Assembly (NCBI GenBank): GCA_013397865.1
Contig: VZTI01005310.1
Span: 915,394 to 979,393, forward strand
DNA length: 64,000 nt
Direction: 5' to 3'
Origin: Struthidea cinerea
Taxonomy: Eukaryota; Chordata; Aves; Passeriformes; Corcoracidae
Shown: one piece after another, positions 34,673 through 46,961 of the stretch
How the letters are laid out: each line of letters starts with the position of its first letter
Numbering within the stretch: position 1 is the first letter of the stretch
The notes under the pieces: model-generated
Databases searched by the model: none
What the model saw: the letters and a program-made list of their open reading frames with translations, nothing else
Told to the model about the DNA's origin: nothing
Position numbers and translations under genes: made by a program

Positions 34673-34833
34673 TTTGTGGCTGCCCCATCCTTGGAAGTGC
34701 CCAAGGCCGGGTTGGAAGGGGCTTGGAGCACCCTGGGGCAGTGGGAGGTGTCCCTGCCCTTGGCAGGGGGTGGCACTGGATGGGATTTAAGGTCCCTTCC
34801 AACAAAACCAATTCATTGCTTCTGTGATTCTGT
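34673..34833 (+). mobile_element. CR1 LINE 3' fragment
   Basis: It contains TGGCTGCCCCATCCTTGGAA, CAAGGCCGGGTTGGAAGGGG, GTGTCCCTGCCCTTGGCAGG, GGGATTTAAGGTCCCTTCCA and ends TTCTGTGATTCTGTGA. Confidence 0.93.
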
Positions 34834-37800
34834 GACCGAACAGAGCCAGCAGTGCAATGCAGAGCGGAGGGGGGAGTGTTTGAGCTCGGAGCCGCTGCTG
34901 TCAGCAGTGATTTAACAGTTTATCCAGTTACAGCCCAAAAAGAAAATCACATTGTCAGTTTGCTGGGATTGGGAAGCAAACTTGGCTTTGCAGTTGTGCT
35001 GAAAAGTTGGCTGTGATAAGACACCCAGGATGAAATGTAAAATACGTTTCCTACTATTAAACCGTCTTACTCTGGTAGAAACCACGTGCTGGCCACATCT
35101 GAGCACAGCTGGATGAGTGATTATAAAATGTGGGATGGCTTTTGCCTTGGAGTTTATGGCCTAAATAAATAGTTCACAGCATGAGGGTTGATGTGAATAT
35201 CTGAGCACTGGCCAAGGAGCAGTGATGCAGAGACACATGGGCAAGCTGGGTCCCAAAATCGCCCCATTTGTAGGTGGGAGTTCATGGCATGGAGAAAATA
35301 TTATTTGAATGAAAATCCTTGGGATTCTCCCTGGCTCATGTTCAATCTCAGTTTACCACTTAAAACGTAATTTTTGGAGGACTTTAATGAGGTCTTTCAA
35401 AAGTTTGCAGCTGTGTGAGCTGTAAAAATAGAGAAAAACATCAAAATTGGCATTGAACACCTGTGAGTTTCGGATTTGGCTGGGAGCTCTGTGCTGCTTC
35501 CTCATCTCTTGTTGGCATGTACATAACCACGATAATCATCTGAAAGAGATTTGTTTTAATATAACATTTAGGTGAAGTGTGACTCCTCACTTGGTAAATA
35601 AGAGAAGGAAATACAGAGGAGGGAAAAGAAGTCCGATTTTACAGAGACACAAATGGATGCTGGGGCTAGATCTCCAGGCCAGATTTATTTCAAGATTTAG
35701 TGGAGTTATTTGAAAAATGGACCTGCAAACTTTTAAAGAAATTATTTCCTAAATAGGAATAATTCTGTGCTCAAAATCAGATGAAGAATGGAGCTTGTGA
35801 GAGTAAATTATGCCCCTGGGAATCCTGGTATTGCTCTTAGCAAAAGAGATTTATTGAGAGAGCAATGAGTGGAGATAGATGCAGTGAACTCAATCTTCAC
35901 GAACTAAGACTGATTTATAAGTTTTGTTTTTTGAGTTTGTGCTACCATCAGATGGATTTATTGTTTCCTAAGTAAATTCATCACCCTGTAGACAGGAATT
36001 TCTTTTTCTCTTTTGTAGAGGGGGAGCTCTCACTGAAAAATCAAGCTCATGTTTTGACTCAGATTTTTTTTCCCCCTTAAATAATCAAAATAGATAAAGA
36101 AACCCCATTTCCATGAGTTTGCAGGCCAGCAACGGTGACCTGCGGTGGATCGCACCCCGTTCTAGAGGAGTGTTTCTGCTTGAGTGGCTGTGCTGGAGGT
36201 CCCAGATGATCCCCTCTGGAATGGGAGGGTCTCCAGGCACAGGGAGCTCCATGTCCCAGCTCGATGCCCTCAGCACTGCCCCACTTCCCTGCCATTCCCA
36301 GCCAGGATGGAAGTGCAGCCTCTGTGGTGGGAGAAAAAAGCGAAGTTTCTCAGGAATCTGATATTTCACACTGCTCCTGAGAAGTTTGGATAATCATCTT
36401 CAGCACTTATTTGGGTCCTTGCGAAGCAGCTTCCAAATTTAGTTATGGGTTTAGACCACAAGATGCTGAATGACTGACTTGGATCAGCAAGGAGGAGAAT
36501 TTCCAAGAGCTTTTGTTTATGCATCCCTGTAACAAGAGTGCTGGAAAATTTCTTGTAGAGTGGGAAGTTAAAGGCCTGGTAAAGAATTCACCTGTGATGG
36601 AACTGGGAATCTAAATCCAAGCTGATCATGGTCCAGTCTGAGATTATATCTTTGACTTTGGGGTTAAACTCTAGCATAAGGACACTGAAACCTGGGGCAG
36701 ATGCAAAGGGATGTAATGTTATAGATGAGCCTTGAAAATCATGGAGGAAGTTGGTTTGTTTAATTTAGTGGGGAAAATTACACAAAAAAACCCCCAATTT
36801 TGTGCAGTTTCATTGGTGAATATAATTAGAAGTATCACGGGGAGCGGCTGCTAACACAATATTGTGCTGCAAGGCATGTGGGCTGATGATTAAAACCCTT
36901 TGCCCCCCTCACTGAGTGCTTTGCTGCTCTCCAGGCAGTGACAGGGAAATCCATCGTTGTAACTGGAGTTTGTCAGTGGCACAGAAATCTGAACTCTGTT
37001 TTCCCCTCTGTCCCAGCTCAGATGGGTCAGACACTGCCAAGGCTGAGTTTATTCTGCCAAACAAAACAAAGCACCTGCCTGAAAGACCATCAGGACCCTC
37101 AGGGAATTCCTGCTGTAGGGCACGGTCATTATTCTCCTCCTGGCATTGTTTTGACATCTCAAGAATTCCAGATGATGTTCCCATAAAGCAATCACCTTTC
37201 TGGGTGGTGTCTGCCACCAGAGCTGGAAACCTCAGCAGAAGCTGGGGATGGTGCTGTGGAGTAAGAAACAACTTTTCCAGTAAAGCTGGAGGTGAGGGGT
37301 GACCCAGCAGCCACAGATTCTCTTGTCCTCTGAATCTCCTTGTCAGAGTCACGTGCAGGACGTTTTTCCTTGTTTTATCCCCCACTTTCCTTTGGTCAAA
37401 ATGACACCAGCACGGTAAACTCCACCCCGTGCCACTTCCTGTGTGCTCCTGACATTGCTCACTGTGAAATAATTGATAGGGCCTGATGCTAAGCGCATCC
37501 ATCTTGATTTTGTTAGCTCATTAATGTGCTTCCTGCATCTTCGGCCTTCACTTTGCAAAGCAGCCTTATATTTAATTAGCATTAGCTGGACTTTTTTATT
37601 TAGCTGGTAAAAAGGTTATTTAAGTCCTTAAGAAGAATTACTACAACTACAGTTGACCTGGTAATTCATGTATTGTCGCGGGGGCTAATTTGGCTCATAT
37701 TTGGGCTGTGGAAGGCTGTGCACTTGTGGTACAGGTATGTGAGCATAAATTAATGTTATTCTTCAGCAAAGGTCAAGGCACAGAGTGTGGAAATAATAAA

Positions 37801-38639
37801 AGCATTGGCAAACCACTTAATGGCTGGTCGGTGCTCAGGAGAGAGATCAGCTCCTCCTTTGAAGCTTTCCCAGCAAGTGTTTGTGTTTTTTTTCTAAACA
37901 CAACTAAGATGTAGTCTAGTGACTCTTTGGGGTTCCTCCTGATGATGCCTGGCCAGGTAACTGCAGTGATTAATGAAAAACACCAGCAAGCCTGACTCTT
38001 CAAAGATGGGTGTCACATTGGAGACCATTGCAGAGATAAAATCAACAGGCCTTGCAGAAGTCAGCAGAGAGAGCGGCAGGCAGCGGTGTCTGTGTAACTC
38101 TGTAAGTTTAATTGGGCGTATTCATCCTTACATGCCAACTTTTTTCTTTTTAAGAGGTGCAAACTGCAGATAAGAAAACAAATCCTGTTGTTTGCTGCAC
38201 TTGGAATTGCCATCAATCCCCCAAGACTGGCAGAGCCTGTTCTGAAAAATGAGAATAACAGGCATTCATTAAAACTTGATTCAGAGAAGTTCATAGGCTG
38301 AGCTCGGTTATTTGCAAGTTTCCTTGGAGAAAGCCATGGGAAGGTGTTTAAAAGGACTCTTTAGTCAAGGGCTGAACCACGAATCTCTTCTATTTCTTAC
38401 ACGGTCTCCTTTACATCGGGCTACAAACACTGGGAGTGTTTCATTCCTTTGTCCTGTTCAGAAAAACTCTGAATTCTCTGAAGGTACCACGGTCTTTAGT
38501 GTTCCTTCCAACACAAATTCTATAATTAGCCCATGTTCTATAGAAATTCTGTAGGTTGCCTACCCATTCATTACCTTGCTGGATCCACACACATCTGCCC
38601 AACATACCAGAAGCCTGAATCATAATTAGGTAAAACCTC

Positions 38640-38830
38640 CAATTATCATACCCATACCTTTGGAATTACTGCAATAAAGCCTGAACGCTGTCCCCCTGCC
38701 CTTTGGGGTTGAGTGTGCGCAGCCCACCGATCCGTTTTAGTGATCTCAGACTGGTGTTTGCAGCGCCGTATATCTGCCACCGGTTATGGCCGGGTCTCCA
38801 CCTACACGGGGACTTTATGGCCTTTTATGT
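38640..38830 (+). mobile_element. Possible LTR-like fragment
   Basis: A CpG-richer segment in an AT-rich setting has AATAAAGCCTGAACG at 38672-38686, resembling the polyadenylation region of an LTR, followed by GC-rich sequence. No paired LTR, no clear ends and no internal retroviral sequence are visible. It could equally be an unrelated old repeat. Confidence 0.25.
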
Positions 38831-39492
38831 CACACATCCTCAAGGACAGGGTGCTAATGGGGTGCCAAAGAGCCCTTGGGAAGCGTGGAGCACCATGGAT
38901 GTCGTCCAAACTAGGACAAATGTGAACTGGCCGCTGTCACGGTGATAAATTCCTTTCCGTTCCCTTGCTGCCTGTTGATGGATCGGCGTAGGGAAGGTAC
39001 AGAGCCACTTCAGCCTGTATGGGATTAAATCAGCTTCCCCAGCCCGGCCCCTGCACCTAAATATTTGTAGGGAACTCCTTCCATGAGGTTTGTCACAGCT
39101 GGGAAAAATAAGGCGAGGGTTTACATCCCTCCGTTTCGTTTTCCCCTTCTCCCCCCACATCTTCCTTGTCCCAGTAATTTCCTTTCCATACCAAAGGTAT
39201 TTTGTTAACAAAAATACGAGTGTCACCAGACATTTATAAATCCTTTCTTTAGCAATTTGAAGGAGAATTTCTGGAAATGAAGGAAAAAAAAGGGAGTTTA
39301 GATGACTTATCTGTTAAATGTAACAAAAACCCCAAAATGCTGAGTTTTTTAAAGCAGAAAACCAAAACCTGAACAGAAGAATTAATGAGTCTGGTTGATG
39401 GCAGGCAGGTAATTGTGTTTCACGATGTTTTTAACACTCACAGACTACACTGGGGTGGTTTGTGACATTTTAGGAAGTTTTGGGTTTGGTAT

Positions 39493-39612
39493 TGGCCAGG
39501 TTGGATGGGGTTTGGAGCAACCGGGGATAGTGGAAGTTGTCCCTGCCCATGGCAGGGGGTAGAAAAAGATCTTTGGGGTCCTTTCCAACCCAAAATGCTC
39601 AGCGATTCTCTC
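39493..39612 (+). mobile_element. CR1 LINE 3' fragment
   Basis: GGCCAGGTTGGATGGGGTTT, GGGATAGTGGAAGTTGTCCC, TGCCCATGGCAGGGGG and GGTCCTTTCCAACCCAAAA are in CR1 order. Confidence 0.9.
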
Positions 39613-40824
39613 ACGGGGCTCTTTCCCAGACAGTTTCCCAGTAAAGTTGTTACTGGTGCAGGCGCCCCAAGCCTGCCTCGTGCCAGGTTTGTGTTTGTTT
39701 GAATTGCAGAGGCAGAGAGAGCAACAAGTACTGTATTTGTGTTACAGCCTGAGATGGAATCTTTAGCAGGGCTACTCAGGAGAAAGCAAGTTGCTTTTTA
39801 ATATTTTGCATCAAAAAATCAAAATACCAGGCTGGCCGGAGCAGAGGCAAGCCAGGAAAATTGCCATCCCACTTAACAGAGGCTTTCCTTGCCTGATTCA
39901 GGCATCCGTAAATGATGAGTGTGATGCTCACTCGGGGCACTGGCTTTTATTTTTATTTTACCTGTTTATAGAGAAACAAAATCTATTCTCTGTAGCTAGC
40001 AAGGTAAAAAAATCAGAGGCAGAGCTCCTGTTGTTTGCCAAGGCACGGGTATTTTTGACACCATTTTTGTCTGCATGTTTATTCGTGAGGAAGAAACTTG
40101 CTCCAATCAATTCCTAAAATCTCTACGAGGCAAAAAAATATTACAATGGAAAATACATTTTCCTGTCTGCAGTGTTTGGTTCAGTATAATTAACATGAAT
40201 AATGCAAGACAATTTTCTGATAGTTATTACTTTAGAGAGCTTAGCTGACTCATAACTGCCCCCATGACAGAGCCAGAATGCAAATTACTTGGATAGAAAT
40301 AGCACCGAACTGGTTTGATTAAAACGTGATACGTATTTTGAATTAAAAATATTCAAGGCCTTATGAAATGACCTTAATGTCACTTCACTTCCTCCCCCAA
40401 GGCCACCAAGGAAATTTGCATGATCGTCTGGAGACAGCTTTTCCCTTCTCCCTCTGTGGATCCACAGCCTCTGCCATTCATGGAAAAACAGGGCGGCTGA
40501 TTCTGTTCCTTTTCTGAGCTCAGCTACAGCAGAACAACGCTGGAGAATTTTGGCCTCTTTTTGGGAACCTGGCTGCTTTTTCAGAGTTAGGAAGATAATT
40601 GAGCTAACAATAAACCATCAGACTTTAATCCTCATTAGCAACTAGAGTCATCTCCGCGTCCCTCTCTCCTCAGCCCCTAAAACCTGACTGTGTCTTGTCA
40701 CCTCCCAGCTCCTGAAATGCCTGAGAACAAAATGTTTGTTGAGATTGTTTTGAAGATTGTTTTGAAGATTTTTGTGTGCTCCAAATTTTGGCTGAAGAGG
40801 CTGTAAACTTTGGGCACTCAGGAC

Positions 40825-40883
40825 TAAGAGAGGGTCAGAAAATCCTTTTCAGACTCTATGAGAGGTCTGAAAAGCCTCTCTTA
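40825..40883. repeat. Nested inverted repeat
   Basis: Outer arms TAAGAGAGG (40825-40833) and CCTCTCTTA (40875-40883) enclose inner arms CTTTTCAGAC (40845-40854) and GTCTGAAAAG (40865-40874). Both pairs are perfect. The inner right and outer right arms are contiguous, so a stem with one bulge of 11 bases can form. Confidence 0.8.
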
Positions 40884-42639
40884 ATTTCCCAATTCATTTT
40901 CCAACGAATTTTCCAGTTTTTAAATTTCCAGATTTTCTCAATTTCCTAATTTTCTCTTTTAAATTCCAACTTGTAAAAAGAGGGTCTGGAAACCGTCTCT
41001 TAAGGGTTTTTTTGCTTCTCTTTCTACATTCCAAGCAGCCTGGGAAGGAGCAGTGCTCTGGATGGAAAAAACAGTTGAAAATTAGAAAGGAGCAGTTATT
41101 ACAGCGAATTGTCCCAAAATAAGGGACTTCTAAGTCAGCTTTCTTCAGAACTCCAATTAAGTGGTGCAATGAAATTTCTGTGTCACCCACTCCTGCACAT
41201 TTGATCTGGAATTCAGACACATTTACAGGTAAAAGGATTATTTTGCCCGTTCTCCTCCTGGCCCTGAGCAAAGCAGCTGCTTTTGTGTGGATCCTGAGGA
41301 GCGGAGTTCACTCAGGGTCCAGCCTGCACGGGGGTGGCACCTGAGGCTCTTCAGTGTTTCTGTGGAAAAAAACCAATTTGCATGGATTTGGGGCATAAAC
41401 AAACTCTCCGTGCTCCTTTTCTGTTTCCAGGCTGGCTCCAGGCTCCCTCAGACTTCAAAACCAGCTTGAAGGACTCGAGGTGCAACCCCTCTGGACCTCC
41501 TGGCAGAGCCCTTTAGGGGTTTTTATTTGAAAAGCCATCAGACCAGAAAATTTTTCTTTAAATCTGATTTTTGCAGCCAGAGCCCATCCCAAATTTTCAG
41601 TGTGGTTTAACTCCCACTCGCACACTCTGTTCTGCTTCTGAGCTTGTTGTCATGCCCTGTGGGGAACAGATCTGTGCTAAAAGCTCTTTTACGAAGGCTT
41701 TTTTCATTTTATGGCCCGGAGACTTGGGTTTTGTCTTCTTATTCCCCACCATCCATTCCACGTGATTTACTTCTCACCCACTTCTTTGCTTCTCCATTTT
41801 TGGATACCTGGAGATATGTTTGATAAGGACTAATCAGTTATCACTAATCCACCTCTATCTGCAGGGATGCTGCCTCACTTATCGATGTGTGCAGCAGAGC
41901 ATACCTGTTGCTCTTCCTCCTGCCGCTGCTGGGTATCACTCTGCTCTTTCACGGCTTTCTGAGAAATTTAGCTGAAAAATAATGCCAACATTTCACAGAA
42001 CATTCCTGAAGATAAGGATTAAAAGAGCGTGGAAAGAGCAACTCCAGTCTGAAGTTAAAGGAGGAAGGGAAGGCCTGGATTTGAAATAGGTGACACAAGG
42101 TGACCAGTGAATAAAGAGATTCATGCCGCTGCCCAGGTCATCCAAGGAGCTGTCCTGGGAATGAGGTGGCCCTTGGGCCTTGAAAACACTTCCCACTGGG
42201 ATTGTGACACAGGATGAGCCCCCCACCTTGGGTGCAGCCACTGCTGGTGGAAGGTGGAATCACCTTTGTTGTCACTGCCACTGTGCTGCTTGCAGTGAGT
42301 TCCCTGTTTTGCCTTCTCCTGGTTATAATATCCAATTCCATCTGAATCCCGTTATGCACTGGAATTAATGCCTTCATTTACGTGCCACTGCTGCTTTTCC
42401 TTTTGCCTCTGGCACATGGATTTGTTCTGAGTACCACAGATGCAGTAATTGAGCTGTTCCCTCACTTTACTACCACTGTTTGGGGAGGTCTTGAGTCTCT
42501 GCTGGGGAACAAACAGGTCCTAAAGACCCTGCTTTTTCCTCCTCTAACCAAATACAGCTCAGTCACTAAAATATTCAGGACTGGAATTTACAGTGGGTAG
42601 TGCTGAGTAGATCCTCAGTTTGCCTGAAGGTGACAGAGA

Positions 42640-42765
42640 ACCATGGAATTGTATAGAGGTTAGAAATAGGTCTGGAAAAGGTCTTTAAGATCATCAAATC
42701 CAACCGGCATCAAATCCATCCATGGACGGGGACTCCACCACTGCCCTGGACAGCCATGGCAAGGG
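42640..42765 (-). mobile_element. CR1-like LINE 3' fragment, left half of a back-to-back pair
   Basis: The + strand reads ACCATGGAATTGTATAGAGG, then AAGGTCTTTAAGATCATCAA, ATCCAACCGGCATC and GGGGACTCCACCACTGCCCT, the reverse complement of a CR1 subfamily 3' end. It meets a + strand fragment at about 42765. Confidence 0.8.
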
Positions 42766-42905
42766 CCTGAAGTATCCAAGGCCAGGTCGGAGGAGCTTTG
42801 GAGAAACTTGGGATAGTGGAAGGTGTCCGTGCCCATGGCAGGGGGTGGAATGAGATGGGATTTAAGGTTCTTTCCAACCCAAACCTTCCTGTGATTCCAT
42901 GAAAG
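42766..42905 (+). mobile_element. CR1 LINE 3' fragment, right half of a back-to-back pair
   Basis: TATCCAAGGCCAGGTCGGAG, GGGATAGTGGAAGGTGTCCG, GGGATTTAAGGTTCTTTCCA and the end CCTGTGATTCCATGAAAG are in CR1 order on the + strand. Confidence 0.92.
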
Positions 42906-44579
42906 AAAACTCATGAAAAAACATGGAAGGGACTTTTCCCCTGTTTCAGATCATCACAGGTGTAAATATTTGTTTCGCTCATGTTCTTCCCCTGTTTTCT
43001 TGTGTGTCACTTGACTCCCAGTTATAATTATTTGCATTATTAGGAATAAAACCTGTTTGGAAGGTCTCACCTTCCCAAAAGCAGCAACGCGCAGTTATCT
43101 CCATTCCAACCCACGCTTTTCCGTCAGTAACCTGCTGATTTTTTATAACACGGTTTGATTTTGACCTAAAGGTGTTCCAGTGCTTAATACAGGTGGTGGG
43201 TTCCCCTGTGGTCACCACTTTACACCAGGTAAATCTGCTGTGGCTGGGTTGTCTTCCCGCTGACCTGGGCAGCTCATGTCTGCTGGGTGTTGGATTCTGG
43301 CCCCTCGCTGTGGCACATCTGAGGATTCATCCTTGCCAGAACAACTCCTGGCTGGAGGATGTGCCAAACTGCAAGCTCAAACAAAATACTCCAGGTTGTA
43401 TAATGAAACCAGAATGTCAGTGATGCTGTTTGGTTTCCCAGTTACCAGTGGATGTGATGGAGCCTAAATCCTGACTGTTTATGCATTCCGGAGTTGCATC
43501 CTGAGCTAAATTCACTAAACAAATTGCACTAAAGAGACAGTGTAAGCCAGAAGTTCATGTGTCATAAAACTGCATTTTTTGCCCAGTGCTTTTGTTTGAG
43601 GAGATATTTTCTTTGCCATAATGAACGTTCATTAAAAAAATTTTGAGCTGCAGGATTCACAGGAGGTGATTTGCTGTAAGGATTTCTCGTGTAATATTAA
43701 CAAAAACAAGCGTGTAATTGGGTGCAGGAGGCAGCCTTAGGTGAGCAGGGTCTGGCAGCAGCCAAGCACTCCTGGAATTGAGAATACTCGTTAGGCAGCC
43801 TGACTTGTTCTGGAGCAATCCTGCTGAGAGTTTTGCTTTGACTGAATTCTTAGTGCTGCTGAAAGGTGGCTGATTGATGCCTCTGGATAATAATAACATA
43901 CTTAACACTTTTCATTCACAGAACTCAGGGTACTTTCAGCCTTGCCTGGTTTATGGGGGGGTCAATTATGACTGATTTTCTGCAAAGTCATGAAAAGGCG
44001 GTTTCAGCTCCTCTGTCACTGGTGCTAGTCTGGCTCACGTGCTTCTTCCCACAGTATTGTTGCTCCAGGATGATGAATGGAATGCGGCTGATGCTCATGG
44101 AATTTTTTCCCTCTGGTTTAGGTGCAGCCCAGAAAATGGGAAGATATTCCCTCTGTGCCCAGCAGCAGCTCCATTGACAACTCTCTTCCTCAAAAATCTT
44201 TGGAGCTGGATCCTGAGAAAACACAGTTTGAGAAATTAAATGCTTGGGTATTTTAGACCTTGGTTCATACCCACAGAGAAAGTGTTGAATCTGGTCCTCT
44301 CGCTATGATGACCTGTGTCTTTGCTCATGCCACGTCTTCAAAGGTGTTAGATTTTCTTTCTTAATTTTATCGTTGTTTTTTTTTTATTCCAAGATGGTAG
44401 AATTGTTCTAGGAGTTGTCCCTCACAGAAAGGCAGGTAAATTCAAATTAAAATAACATTACAGGAAGCAGTGTTAGGGCTTGAAATATGAGGGGTTTCCT
44501 TTTGCACAATTTGACACTTGGAAAATAACTGTGAGTTTTGTGTGCTGCTCAGGGCATTAGGAACCTCTCCAGGTGTCGC

Positions 44580-44998
44580 TGTTATGTCCGAGGCGCATAA
44601 CGAAAACGCCACAGAGCCCAGGCTCATGAACAAGTGGAAGCCGAAGCTTCTTCTTTAATAATTTTCTGACTACTTTATAGGATAGATGGCAAAAAGTGTG
44701 TTGAGTGGCAATAGGTAATTGGTTCCTCGGCCATCCACTCCTTGAGAGGATTGGCCAAGTCCTAAGATACCGATTCCAAAATATTTTCAAAGTCGAAGCC
44801 ATAACAATCTTGCAAAGCAGCCTGCGGGTGCAAGACGTTTATGGAACTGTGACCTTGTTTAAAATAGTTTACATAGGAAAGACAGTCTGCTCACAGAATA
44901 TTGAGAAAAGGCTGAAGAATTTCTCTGCTTCTGGCTTTTTAGCACCTACATGCAGGAACCTTTGGGATTCTGCAGAAGAACACCAGAGGAGTTAAACA
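44580..44998 (-). mobile_element. Candidate solo LTR
   Basis: The segment of 419 bp starts TGTTATG and ends TTAAACA, the TG..CA type of ends used by LTR retroelements. On the - strand it carries a TATA-like CTATAAAG, then ATTAAAG about 25 bases later, and then a CpG-containing stretch up to the end, the promoter to poly(A) order expected of an LTR. I could not find matching 4-6 bp target duplications, and there is no internal coding sequence, so it would be an old solo element. No family is assigned. Confidence 0.45.
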
Positions 44999-46937
44999 AT
45001 ACATTATTATTAAACTCTGCATTATTTTCATCTGTAGAAATACCGAATTAGCAGCCCAGAACTGCCAGAGCCTTGCAGCAGCAACATTTTTGTGCTTCTG
45101 GAAAAAAATGGAAAATGCGTGGTTTCAGTGCATGTGCCAAGTGCCAGACTTTTTATAATCCTATAGGAAGACTTTTCCTACCTTATTTTATTCCTTAAAT
45201 ATTGCAAAGATGACTATTTATGGATAGGTCAGCTGCCTTCCTGAGAAGGATCCCCACGGAAATTGCTGCTCAAGGTTCCCTCGGGACCAGTATATTCTTT
45301 CCCAAGCGATCCAAAGGGAATTCTTCACATGAATTTGTAATAAAATTGAGTGAGCAAAAATGGTAGGGAGGCAGTCATTGAAGCAGAATGGAAAATAAGA
45401 GGTCTGGAAAACCGAGCTGCCTCTGGAAGCCACGGAGTCAAACACCTCCGTGTTTGATGCAGGCACAATAGAATATGGAAATTATTAGGGAAAATTGGCC
45501 TGGCTGGCCTTGGCAGCACCCGAGTGTCACCAGGGCTCATTGAATATGCTCAAAACATGGAACTGGTTTTTTCTCTGCCACACTGCATTTTTCCACAAGA
45601 TGAGGAAGGTATTTGAAAAGGATACCTGAATTAATTTGCAGCATTCCCTAGCCCTAGATTCCTTTGGAAACGGGACTGGGGAAGCACAGCACATCATGCA
45701 GCTGCTCTGCTCTGCCCGGTTCCTCAGCCTTGAGGCTTCTCTGCAGTCTGTGTTTTACTGATTATTTGTGGTAAAAAGACCTAACAAACCCCAAATGGCA
45801 GAAATCTGTTGTTTGTAGAGCCACTGTCAAGGGTTGGATGTCCAAAATTTGATTACGGAAATGAAAGTCTGGCATGGATTAAATCCTGCATTCTTTTGAC
45901 CTTCATCGTGTTTGCCATCACTTTGTCCTAACTTTGTATTCATATTTCATGGTTATGAATTCTCTGGTTAGAAATGTTTGATAATATTTTCAGCTGTTTG
46001 CTTTGGTGGAAGACTTTGACTCAGCACTGAGAGAAAAAAAACTTTTCAGACTGAAAACAAACACTTGAAACTTTGTCCTCTGGTTCCTGCCGGTGGTTGC
46101 AATTCTGCTGCATTTTGGGTATTTTTTGCTTGCTCTGGCTGAGCTCTGCAACTCCTGATATATCCCCCGTCCTTTGTGCTGGGCTGCTGTGGTGGGATGC
46201 TGTTATATTTTGCCGGAGTGAATCGAGAGAGAAAATATTTTAGAAATTTAATTTAGCCCTGCCTTAGGGAATGGGAGTCTGGAGATACTGCGGTGATATT
46301 TGTGTGTTTGTGTGCCTGTGTCTCTCTCAGCTTCTCAGTCTGATTGCCCCTCAGTGAAAATTTGAGTTCATCTGCCAAAAGTAGACCCATTTTGGGGGAT
46401 TAGAAACCCAGTACTGTGTTGGAAAACAGTGTTTCAACAATAATCCAAAGGCACAGTGTAGAGCAGAAGAGCCATGCCATCTTCCTTCCACAGGAGCTCT
46501 CTTTCTCACTGGAATTTCTTGGATGGAAGGGATTTCATGCTTGGAAGACCATGACTAGGGTATTTCTTTAGGTGCTGTTCAAACCAATCCATTTTAGCTG
46601 CTGAAAAATGTATTGTCTTGAATTATTTAAGTTTGCATTCTTTGGGGGAAGAAAAATACTCTTAATATACATCTTCAGGTTCACTGGCAACAATCAGCAC
46701 AGATACAAATGTGCAGTGTGGTTAAATGGCTGAAAAGTGAAAGGTGGATAAATTCATAATGAAAATAGGATCCAAGTCTGAGCAGCCAGTGTTTAACCCT
46801 TATTCAGAGTGAGCTGCTTAAACCAAATGCAATTCTCTCCCAGCTGACATGTGCCAGTTGGATGACAATACTCACTCAGTGATTTGGGGTACAGCAGATG
46901 TTGGGTTTGTCTGCCTGCCTTCAGAGTCCTGTATTCA

Positions 46938-46961
46938 CATGAGTGTAAATATACACTCATG
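46938..46961. repeat. Perfect inverted repeat, 10-bp arms
   Basis: CATGAGTGTA (46938-46947) and TACACTCATG (46952-46961) flank the loop AATA. It is a stable short hairpin in single-stranded form. No role is apparent. Confidence 0.85.

Larger units (their letters stand above)
29050..44570. other. Region with no supportable gene
   Basis: This is mostly unique AT-rich sequence. The longest open frame (197 codons, - strand, 36909-37502) has no recognisable domain and a competing frame opposite, so I treat it as chance. CR1 fragments, an LTR-like segment and a nested hairpin are listed separately. Confidence 0.5.

Noticed and set aside
36909..37502. 197-codon - strand open frame
   Set aside because: No recognisable domain, no splice context I could support, and an overlapping open frame of 128 codons on the + strand. 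Probably chance in a locally GC-richer stretch.
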